From CAZFLD01 sp964519835 (lineage in GTDB: Bacteria > Spirochaetota > Spirochaetia > DSM-27196 > CAZFLD01): a DNA stretch of 7,784 nt. The stretch's first letter is position 1. Each line of letters begins with the position of its first letter. This document shows, piece after piece, positions 1-5,173 of this stretch. The notes under the pieces are model-generated. The model searched no databases, was not told the origin of the DNA, and saw nothing but the letters and a program-made list of their open reading frames with translations. The stretch is from positions 1 through 7,784 of the forward strand of contig CAZFLD010000132.1 of assembly GCA_964519835.1 (NCBI GenBank), in the 5' to 3' direction. The position numbers and the translations under genes were made by a program.

Positions 1-752
1 GCCCCGCCGCCGTACGCGGCGAGCACGCCCTTATCACCGGCGGCGGGTCGGGCCTGGGGCTGGCGGCGGCGAGGGGCTTTGTCGCCGCCGGCGGCCGGGT
101 TACCCTGGTAGGTCGCCGGGAGGGGCCGTTGAAAGAAGCGTGCACCCACCTCGGGGCTTCGGCGGCCTTTGCCGTGGGCGACGTAACGGACGAAGCCCAT
201 CGCGGGGAGGTGGTCGCGACGGCGGAGGAGGCCAACGGCGCGATTACCGTCCTTGTCAACAACGCGGGCATTCACCTCAAAGAGCAACTGGTTTCCATGG
301 ATCTCGACGCCTTTCGGGCGGTCCTCGAAACACATGTGACCGCCGGCGTGGCGCTATCACAGCGCGTGGTGCCGTCGATGGTCGAAGGGGGCGGGGGGAG
401 CATCCTGTTTATCGGCTCGATGACCACGTTTATCGGCATGCCCAAGGTGGTGGCCTACAGTGCAGCGAAGTCCGCGGTGGGCGGCGTTGTACGAAGCCTT
501 GCCGTGGAGCTGGGAGAGAAGGGCATTCGTGTCAACGGGATTGCTCCGGGCTGGATAGAGTCGCCGATGTTACGCAAGGCCCTTGCCGGCGACACCAATC
601 GGCAGGCGCGCATTCTTGCGCGAACGCCCCTCGGTCGCTTTGGCGAGGGAGAGGACATTGGAAATGCGGTGGTCTATCTGAGTAGTGCCGCCGGCCGGTT
701 TGTAACCGGTGTCATGCTGCCCGTGGACGGCGGTGCGCTTATCGGCTTCTGA
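1..752 (+). CDS. SDR-family NAD(P)-dependent oxidoreductase, 5'-partial
   Basis: Classical short-chain dehydrogenase/reductase, expected to interconvert a hydroxyl and a keto group with NAD(P) in the cytoplasm. The frame is open to the window edge (first full codon at 3), giving 249 visible residues; numbering here starts at that codon. The Rossmann motif TGGGSGLG is at residues 12-19, GDVTD near 59-63, NNAG at 86-89, the catalytic Ser at 139 and YSAAK (Tyr152, Lys156) at 152-156. The family's C-terminal VDGG is present just before the end. A TTG at 129 can start a 207-residue frame, but that would remove the cofactor motif, so the true start is at or just before base 1; only a few residues should be missing. 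The residue aligned with the tetrad Asn is His111. It resembles the gluconate 5-dehydrogenase / KduD / 3-oxoacyl reductase branch, but the substrate is not resolved. Very GC-rich (47 of 60 bases at 61-120). Confidence 0.95.
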   Translation, partial: PAAVRGEHALITGGGSGLGLAAARGFVAAGGRVTLVGRREGPLKEACTHLGASAAFAVGDVTDEAHRGEVVATAEEANGAITVLVNNAGIHLKEQLVSMDLDAFRAVLETHVTAGVALSQRVVPSMVEGGGGSILFIGSMTTFIGMPKVVAYSAAKSAVGGVVRSLAVELGEKGIRVNGIAPGWIESPMLRKALAGDTNRQARILARTPLGRFGEGEDIGNAVVYLSSAAGRFVTGVMLPVDGGALIGF

Positions 753-774
753 TCGCGGCGGGAAGAGACCGCCC

Positions 775-805
775 GCGCGTGTCGGTGATCGGCGCGTGTC
801 GGTGA
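775..805. repeat. 14-nt direct repeat, two copies at 17-bp period
   Basis: GCGCGTGTCGGTGA occurs at 775-788 and again, identical, at 792-805, separated by three bases. It lies in the 95-base gap between the SDR and RraA-like genes. A period of 17 bp is under two helical turns. It could be a tandem operator or simple local duplication; the sequence does not decide. Confidence 0.6.
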
Positions 806-813
806 CCCGCGCC
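791..813 (+). other. Stem-loop between the SDR and RraA-like genes
   Basis: Outer arms GGCGCG (791-796) and CGCGCC (808-813) pair perfectly. After one T/C mismatch, inner arms GTC (798-800) and GAC (804-806) close a three-base loop. It overlaps the second copy of the direct repeat. It is followed by A5, not T's, so it is not a standard intrinsic terminator on the + strand. It could be an operator dyad or an mRNA processing or stability hairpin. Confidence 0.4.
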
Positions 814-835
814 AAAAACTGTGCGTCCCTATAAT

Positions 836-842
836 AAGGAGG
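836..842 (+). promoter_or_regulatory. Ribosome binding site that fixes the RraA-like start
   Basis: AAGGAGG, a near-perfect Shine-Dalgarno sequence, stands five bases before GTG at 848. This selects 848 over the in-frame GTG at 821, which lies upstream of the site and has no such sequence of its own. Confidence 0.85.
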
Positions 843-847
843 CAATT

Positions 848-1513
848 GTGCCCGAATGGACCAACGACAGCGAGCTTCGAGCCCTCGTCCTTCAGGAGCT
901 GTACACCCCGGTGGTGGGTGATATCCTCGACGGACTCGGCTACTTCCATCAATTCCTACCCCAAGCCATTCGGCCCCTGCGGGCGGAGATGCGAGTAGTG
1001 GGCCGCGCGATGCCCGTTCTTATGATGGACGTGTATGGCCCACAGGATGAGCCCTTCGGTTTGATGACCCAAGCTCTCGACGACTTGAAGCCCGGCGAGA
1101 TCTACGTCGCCTCCGGTACGTTCCACCGCAGTGCAAACTGGGGCGAGATTATGACTGCGGCGGCAAAAACACGTGGTGCCGTCGGCGCCGTAGTCGACGG
1201 GTTTCACCGGGATACTCCAAAGGTACTCGAGCAGTCCTTCCCCGTGTTTAGTCGCGGCCACTACGCCCAAGACTCCGGCCCCCGGATGAAAGTGGCGGAC
1301 TTCCGTGTCCCCATCGAGGTGGGCGCGGCATCGATCAAACCCGGCGACCTTATCTTCGGCGACGTCGACGGTGTCCTTGTGATCCCGCAACAGGTCGTTG
1401 AACCAACGGTTACCGGCGCCATCGAAAAGGCCCGGGGCGAGAAGGTCGTGCGAAAAGAGATCGAGGCGGGCATGAGCGCCACCGACGCGTTTGCCAAGTA
1501 CGGGATTTTGTAG
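848..1513 (+). CDS. RraA-like / HMG-aldolase-like family protein
   Basis: A 221-residue cytoplasmic protein of the RraA / 4-hydroxy-4-methyl-2-oxoglutarate aldolase fold, often mislabelled dimethylmenaquinone methyltransferase. Starting at the GTG at 848, it shows GDILDGLG at 24-31, a PGEIYVASG segment near 82-90, VVDGFHRD at 115-122, FPVFSRG just after, and a C-terminal PGDLIFGDVDGVLVIP block typical of the family. The class II pyruvate aldolase signature D-x20-R-D appears as Glu100-x20-Arg121-Asp122, so metal and pyruvate-enolate chemistry is plausible with Glu replacing the usual first Asp. The family includes true 2-oxo-acid aldolases and also the RNase E inhibitor RraA; the intact Arg-Asp pair and the sugar-locus setting favour an aldolase or related lyase. 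It follows the SDR by 95 bases on the same strand, so the two may act on consecutive intermediates (inference). Substrate unknown. Confidence 0.92.
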   Translation: MPEWTNDSELRALVLQELYTPVVGDILDGLGYFHQFLPQAIRPLRAEMRVVGRAMPVLMMDVYGPQDEPFGLMTQALDDLKPGEIYVASGTFHRSANWGEIMTAAAKTRGAVGAVVDGFHRDTPKVLEQSFPVFSRGHYAQDSGPRMKVADFRVPIEVGAASIKPGDLIFGDVDGVLVIPQQVVEPTVTGAIEKARGEKVVRKEIEAGMSATDAFAKYGIL

Positions 1514-1525
1514 AGTCGGCAGAGT

Positions 1526-1543
1526 CCCGCTACGCGTAGCAGG
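1526..1543. promoter_or_regulatory. Near-perfect CG-centred palindrome after the RraA-like gene
   Basis: The 12-bp core GCTACGCGTAGC (1529-1540) is perfectly self-complementary. It extends to 1526-1543 with one mismatched pair (1528/1541). An even palindrome with a central CG resembles LacI-family operators in form, though not in exact consensus. Folded as RNA it gives only a short stem with a CGCG loop and no clean T-run, so it is a poor terminator. Confidence 0.35.
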
Positions 1544-1557
1544 TCTTCTGGTGCTAC

Positions 1558-1572
1558 ACGGTCAACGACCGT
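1558..1572. promoter_or_regulatory. Inverted repeat in the pre-permease gap
   Basis: ACGGTC (1558-1563) and GACCGT (1567-1572) are perfect reverse complements separated by AAC. A second small dyad, GTCC (1571-1574) with GGAC (1580-1583), follows directly. Candidate protein-binding site or RNA hairpin in the 164-base gap before the transporter genes. Confidence 0.3.
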
Positions 1573-1665
1573 CCAATTGGGACGTTCGAGTGACATGTAC
1601 CCTCTGATTTCGCCTCCTGAATCAAATTGTGACAAGCAACGCGCAAAAAGTGAAGATATACGGCT

Positions 1666-1678
1666 CCCGAGAGTCGGG
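1666..1678. promoter_or_regulatory. Inverted repeat abutting the first permease start
   Basis: CCCGA (1666-1670) and TCGGG (1674-1678) are perfect reverse complements around GAG. The right arm ends on the first base of the GTG at 1678. A second dyad, GTGAT-A-ATCAC (1678-1688), begins there. If 1678 or 1693 is the start, these lie across the initiation region and could affect translation or be an operator. No good Shine-Dalgarno sequence is visible here. Confidence 0.3.
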
Positions 1679-2652
1679 TGATAATCACTCCTATGAATAG
1701 CGTTCCAGCGATGCCGCTGGATGGTGCCAAGCCAACCCGACAAAAGACCAGGCGGTTCAAGAGTTTGGGAAAGGAGATGTACCATCGGCGGTTTGTGTAC
1801 CTGCTGCTTCTGCCCGGCGTCATCTACTTTCTTGTGTTTCACTTGTTTCCCTTTTGGTTCCTGACTGCGGCATTTCGTGAGTACAGCATCTTCACAGGGC
1901 TGGGAGAATGGATCGGACTCGAGCATTTCAGCCGACTATTCCAGTCTGCGCTCTTTGGACGGGCGTTGCGAAATACCCTGATCATCAGCTTTATGATCCG
2001 CATCCTCGGATTTCCTTTGCCGGTCATTTTGGCTGTTGTTCTGAGTGAGTTGAGATGGAAGCCGTTGCGGAAGATGACCCAAACGGTTGTTTATCTGCCG
2101 CACTTTCTGTCCTGGGTTATCATCGCGGGGTTAATGACGACGATCCTGTCGCCGTCGAGCGGGATCGTTAACATCGCCCTTCAACAGTTCGGCGTGGAGC
2201 CGGTTTTCTTTATGGCTGACGACGGGTGGTTCCGGTGGGTCCTTTTCTTCGCGAACAGGTGGAAGGAGACGGGATGGGGAACAATTATATTCCTGGCGGC
2301 GATTACGTCGATTGATCCCAACTTGTACGAAGCGGCAATTATCGACGGCGCGAACAGAGTTCAGAGAATTGTGCACGTGACCTTGCCGGGTATGGCAGCA
2401 GCGGCCGTTGCGGTCTTCATCTTGGGACTCGCCAATGTGCTGCTGGTGTTCGAGCAGGTACTCGTGATGTACAACCCCCTTGTGGCAAATGTCTCCGAGA
2501 CTATCGGCACACTTGTATACAAGATGGGGCTGATCCAAGGAGACGTATCATTTGCGACCGCCGTTGGGCTCTTCCAGAGTCTGGTCGGCTTGGCGCTGGT
2601 TCTTTTTACCAATCGGATGGTAAAGACCGTCCGTGGTCAGGGGATTTTTTAG
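1678..2652 (+). CDS. ABC sugar transporter permease, LplB type (MalF-like)
   Basis: Inner-membrane permease of a carbohydrate ABC importer, forming the translocation channel with the next gene's product. From the GTG at 1678 it has 324 residues, typical of the family. The first membrane helix is the hydrophobic run YLLLLPGVIYFLVF near residues 41-54; about six helices are expected. The EAA loop that docks the ATPase starts EAAIIDGAN at 218-226 and ends in Leu-Pro at 236-237. The tail with TAVGLFQSLVGL and a closing GQGIF matches the LplB group, which serves oligosaccharide uptake in Firmicutes and spirochaetes. The start is uncertain: GTG 1678 has only a weak GAGAG upstream, ATG 1693 has none, and ATG 1777 has AAGGAG with zero spacing. 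A stop at 1651 excludes earlier starts. Its TAG is directly followed by the next gene's ATG, so the pair is surely co-transcribed. Confidence 0.95.
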   Translation: MIITPMNSVPAMPLDGAKPTRQKTRRFKSLGKEMYHRRFVYLLLLPGVIYFLVFHLFPFWFLTAAFREYSIFTGLGEWIGLEHFSRLFQSALFGRALRNTLIISFMIRILGFPLPVILAVVLSELRWKPLRKMTQTVVYLPHFLSWVIIAGLMTTILSPSSGIVNIALQQFGVEPVFFMADDGWFRWVLFFANRWKETGWGTIIFLAAITSIDPNLYEAAIIDGANRVQRIVHVTLPGMAAAAVAVFILGLANVLLVFEQVLVMYNPLVANVSETIGTLVYKMGLIQGDVSFATAVGLFQSLVGLALVLFTNRMVKTVRGQGIF

Positions 2653-3516
2653 ATGCTCAGCGCCAAGGCTTCAGATAGAGTGTTCGACTTCGGGGTGCTA
2701 CTGATCGTCGTTATCACGCTTGTGGTCATGGTGGTTCCCATGATGAATGTAGTCACGCTGTCGCTTCTCCCCGAGCGGTTAGCCTCGGTACCGGGACAGC
2801 TTCATCTGATTCCTGCGGAGGTCACGCTTCGGGCGTATCGTTTTGCGCTGGGTGACCCACAGATCATGAGATCGATCCTCAACTCGTTAGTCGTCTCGAT
2901 GAGCGCCGCCTCGATGGGCGTAGTGGTTACCGCCATGTACGCATACGGCCTCAGCGTTCGTATCCCGTTCCTCTGGGTCTTTTCGGGCATCTTGGTCATA
3001 ACCCTAACTGTCCGGGCCGGGCTTATACCCGTATATCTCATGGTGAAAAATCTGGGTCTGCTCAACACATATTGGGCACTGATTCTTCCTCAGATGTTTA
3101 CTGCCTACCATGTGGTGCTCATGAAGGCGTTTATGACTTCCCTTCCAGAGAGTTTACGCGAGTCTGCACTAATCGACGGCGCAAACGATGTCCAGGTGTT
3201 CTTCAGAATTGTCCTTCCACTCTCCAAACCGATCCTCGCGACCATTTTTCTTTTTCTTGCGGTGACCCGGTGGAACAACTACTTCGAAGCTGTTATGTAC
3301 ATCACAGACAACGATCTTAGAACTATCCAGGTAATCCTCCGTGACATTTTGGTCAGAGCCGTCGATGTAGATGATGGAGCAGCGGACAATTTGGATCTTG
3401 GGACAAACGTAAAGATGGCTACTGCCGTGCTATCCATGCTACCCATAGCCATCTTCTATCCGTACTTGCAGCGTTATTTCACCCGAGGAATCATGCTTGG
3501 AGCGGTGAAGGGATAA
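2653..3516 (+). CDS. ABC sugar transporter permease, YtcP type (MalG-like)
   Basis: Second membrane subunit of the importer, 287 residues, the normal length. It opens with a short cytoplasmic stretch and a membrane helix (LLIVVITLVVMVVPMMNVV, about residues 16-34). The EAA loop reads ESALIDGAN at 170-178 with Leu-Pro at 188-189; the second position is Ser instead of Ala, a common variant. The C-terminus PYLQRYFTRGIMLGAVKG matches the YtcP group, which characteristically ends near GxVKG, so the gene is complete. ATG 2653 follows the previous stop with no gap, and AGGGGA around 2640-2645 can serve as ribosome binding site, so translational coupling is likely. The stop at 3514-3516 overlaps by one base a tiny downstream frame that leads towards the binding protein gene. 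No ATPase gene follows, as is usual for this subfamily. Confidence 0.95.
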   Translation: MLSAKASDRVFDFGVLLIVVITLVVMVVPMMNVVTLSLLPERLASVPGQLHLIPAEVTLRAYRFALGDPQIMRSILNSLVVSMSAASMGVVVTAMYAYGLSVRIPFLWVFSGILVITLTVRAGLIPVYLMVKNLGLLNTYWALILPQMFTAYHVVLMKAFMTSLPESLRESALIDGANDVQVFFRIVLPLSKPILATIFLFLAVTRWNNYFEAVMYITDNDLRTIQVILRDILVRAVDVDDGAADNLDLGTNVKMATAVLSMLPIAIFYPYLQRYFTRGIMLGAVKG

Positions 3517-3557
3517 TGAGAGCGCGCCGGAAGGAGGTAAAGATGGCCACTATATGA
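3516..3557 (+). CDS. Possible 13-codon leader frame between permease and binding protein
   Basis: ATG at 3516 overlaps the permease TAA by one base and opens MRARRKEVKMATI, ending in TGA at 3555-3557. Within it lies a very strong Shine-Dalgarno AAGGAGGT (3531-3538), four bases before an internal ATG at 3543 that would encode only MATI. The TGA overlaps an ATG at 3554 (ATGA) that is in frame with the binding protein gene. It may be a coupling or leader peptide, or a relic. No protein family is recognisable. The ribosome binding site itself is clear; the product is speculative. Confidence 0.3.
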   Translation: MRARRKEVKMATI

Positions 3558-3597
3558 CGGTATTAGCGACATTCTATGAGATACTGAGAAACAAAAA

Positions 3598-3603
3598 AAG
3601 GAG
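3598..3603 (+). promoter_or_regulatory. Ribosome binding site that fixes the binding-protein start
   Basis: AAGGAG lies seven bases before ATG 3611. The in-frame ATG at 3554 would add 19 residues ahead of a perfect signal peptide and is 15 bases from the upstream AAGGAGGT, too far for normal use. The site therefore supports 3611. Confidence 0.85.
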
Positions 3604-3610
3604 TGGAAGT

Positions 3611-5089
3611 ATGAAACGTGGAACAATATTGATATTGGTATTTATCCTGGTTCCTGTGGCAATGGCTTTTTCCGGAGGCCAGAGCGATTCCGAGGTTGGT
3701 GCGCAAGACAGCGACATTTTGGAGCTTTCCTGGTTGACTCGGGGATCTGTGACGGAACGATTCGGGGTCGAAGAGAACTATGAACTTATGCGAGAAACGA
3801 TGCTTGAGAGGTTCAGCATTGATTTACAGATGACATTCGAACCGAAGAATACGTTTGCTGAAAAGCAACGGGTACTCTTTGCATCTGGAACCTATCCGGC
3901 AGTTATGTTCTTGAACGACGCGACTCTGATCTCGGAGGCAGTGAGGAACGACGTGCTCATGCCAATGACGGATGCTATTCAGACACATCCCCAGTGGTCT
4001 CGAGTTCCCGACTCTCACTTTTCGGGGACGACCTACGACGGGGAGATCTACGCCGCAGCTGACAAGGAGAACAACGTTGCGGTGCTCGCGTATCGCAGTG
4101 ACTGGGCGCAGAACCTCGGCATCGATCCGCCGAGAGACGTCGATCAGCTCTACGACATGCTAAAGGCCTTTTCGGAGCAGGACCCCGACGGAAACGGCGA
4201 GGACGATACGGTCGGATTTACCATGATGGGTGATCTGGTGGCCACGTGGGTCTGGAATGTGTTTATACCGGGCAACGGCGGTTTCAGTCACTTCTACGTA
4301 GAGGATGATGAAGTCCGTCATGCTATTACTCATAATCTCGATAATCTCAAGGCAGCCTTGTCCTTCTTCCAAAGGGCCTATGAGGAACGAGTTCTTGATC
4401 AGGAGTGGATAGCCGACAGAGGGAACACCGTGGAAGAGAAATTCATAAATGGCGTCACCGGCATCTGGACCAAGGGCAGCGTCTGGCTGTTGCCCAGATA
4501 CCAGCGGATGCTGCAGCGTTTCCCAGACGCCCAGCTCGACATCCTTCCGGCTGATTTCCGGACGAATCACGGCGGTCCGCTTTACCAAAAGGTCACAGAG
4601 CGCCCGGCAGCCGATTACGTCACGAACCGAGCGGACGACGTCGACCGAGCAATCCAGGCTGCGCTCTACTTGTCCTCAGGCGTTGGGACTGTTCAGGGTG
4701 TTTACGGTGTAGAAGGCGAGACGTACGAGATCTCAGATGACGGCGAGTTCGCGTGGCTCAATGAGCGGCTTCCGGAAGTCGTCAATCCGGGCGCGGTACT
4801 CCTTTCGCCTTTCTCGCCTGCGTTGCCAAAGCCGGAGCCGTTCCTCGAAGGGATCGTGTCTTCGCACCGCGGATTAGAAGCGTTGACCGTGAACGTTGAC
4901 CGCCGACTGAACGCCAGCGAAACATACGTGAGTAGTGGTGTTCCGTTCCAAGAAGCGTATCGAGAGACGATAGCGCGAACGATTGTTGGTGAGATCGAGG
5001 TCGCCGCGTGGGACGACCTCGCCGCGGAACTGATTGAAGTGCATCCAGTTGAGCGCATGCTCGCCGAGGCCAACGCGGCCATGCGATAA
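3611..5089 (+). CDS. Extracellular sugar-binding protein of an LplB/YtcP-type ABC importer
   Basis: Secreted substrate-binding subunit, 492 residues, that delivers a carbohydrate ligand to the two permeases upstream. Residues 1-21 form a signal peptide: Lys2-Arg3, the hydrophobic run ILILVFILVPVAM, then A-F-S before G-G-Q; cleavage after Ala19 or Ser21 is plausible. There is no lipobox cysteine, so the mature protein should be soluble in the periplasm, as in many spirochaete binding proteins. The body begins with ELSWLTRG and continues with the LipO/YtcQ-type pattern: FASGTYPAVMF, a TYDGEIYAA segment and YRSDWAQNLGI. Residues 191-199 read DPDGNGEDD, an EF-hand-like acidic loop typical of this family and likely to bind calcium. 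Ligand-specific residues cannot be named. It follows the permeases by 94 bases, and stronger ribosome binding may raise its output relative to them (inference). Confidence 0.94.
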   Translation: MKRGTILILVFILVPVAMAFSGGQSDSEVGAQDSDILELSWLTRGSVTERFGVEENYELMRETMLERFSIDLQMTFEPKNTFAEKQRVLFASGTYPAVMFLNDATLISEAVRNDVLMPMTDAIQTHPQWSRVPDSHFSGTTYDGEIYAAADKENNVAVLAYRSDWAQNLGIDPPRDVDQLYDMLKAFSEQDPDGNGEDDTVGFTMMGDLVATWVWNVFIPGNGGFSHFYVEDDEVRHAITHNLDNLKAALSFFQRAYEERVLDQEWIADRGNTVEEKFINGVTGIWTKGSVWLLPRYQRMLQRFPDAQLDILPADFRTNHGGPLYQKVTERPAADYVTNRADDVDRAIQAALYLSSGVGTVQGVYGVEGETYEISDDGEFAWLNERLPEVVNPGAVLLSPFSPALPKPEPFLEGIVSSHRGLEALTVNVDRRLNASETYVSSGVPFQEAYRETIARTIVGEIEVAAWDDLAAELIEVHPVERMLAEANAAMR

Positions 5090-5101
5090 GCCTGCAGGAT
5101 C

Positions 5102-5110
5102 TGGTATGAT
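5102..5110 (+). promoter_or_regulatory. Candidate extended -10 promoter for the regulator gene
   Basis: TGGTATGAT matches the extended -10 form TGnTATAAT with one mismatch in the hexamer (TATGAT, 5105-5110). No convincing -35 hexamer lies about 17 bp upstream, which extended -10 promoters tolerate. Transcription would start near 5117, just before the stem-loop at 5119, giving the regulator its own transcript. Confidence 0.4.
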
Positions 5111-5118
5111 AGGGTCAA

Positions 5119-5147
5119 GGGTGCGACTGCTTGTGGCCGTCGCACCC
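5119..5147 (+). other. Perfect 9-bp stem-loop in the regulator leader
   Basis: GGGTGCGAC (5119-5127) and GTCGCACCC (5139-5147) are perfect reverse complements around an 11-base loop. No T-run follows, so a standard intrinsic terminator is unlikely, although it could still attenuate read-through from the binding protein gene or protect its 3' end. If the promoter at 5102 is real, the stem sits at the extreme 5' end of the regulator mRNA. As DNA it could be an operator for autoregulation. Confidence 0.5.
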
Positions 5148-5159
5148 GGACCCAGGTCC
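5148..5159 (+). other. Second small stem next to the regulator ribosome binding site
   Basis: GGACC (5148-5152) and GGTCC (5155-5159) are reverse complements around CA, stacked directly on the larger stem-loop. CCT (5158-5160) could instead pair with AGG (5165-5167) of the Shine-Dalgarno sequence around the loop TCGG, so two alternative folds are possible. Confidence 0.3.
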
Positions 5160-5162
5160 TTC

Positions 5163-5167
5163 GGAGG
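5163..5167 (+). promoter_or_regulatory. Ribosome binding site of the regulator gene
   Basis: GGAGG stands six bases before GTG 5174, which supports this start over the TTG codon that follows at 5177. Part of the site can pair with CCT at 5158-5160, so access may be modulated. Confidence 0.7.
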
Positions 5168-5173
5168 CTATCC

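Noticed and set aside
140..685. A 181-codon open frame on the + strand overlapping the SDR gene
   Set aside because: Its product is rich in Arg and Gly with no recognisable fold, and it lies in a different frame over a gene with a full set of SDR motifs; it is a by-product of high GC content.
830..835. Perfect TATAAT just before the RraA-like gene
   Set aside because: Transcription would begin inside the Shine-Dalgarno sequence, and no -35 element is present at the right distance (GC-only sequence there).
821..847. GTG 821 as start of the RraA-like gene
   Set aside because: The strong ribosome site at 836-842 lies downstream of it and points to 848; the extra nine residues are not family-like.
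956..1390. A 144-codon open frame on the - strand within the RraA-like gene
   Set aside because: It is entirely antisense to a gene with clear family motifs and resembles no protein family.
1627..1660. A promoter with -35 TTGTGA and -10 GATATA before the permeases
   Set aside because: The spacing is about 22 bases and the -10 matches only three of six positions, too weak to list as a feature.
1261..1926. A 221-codon open frame on the - strand
   Set aside because: It spans the end of the RraA-like gene, the dyad-rich gap and the permease start, has no ribosome site or domain features, and conflicts with well-supported genes.
3554..3610. An N-terminal extension of the binding protein from ATG 3554
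   Set aside because: It would put 19 charged and mixed residues ahead of a complete signal peptide, and a proper ribosome site precedes ATG 3611.
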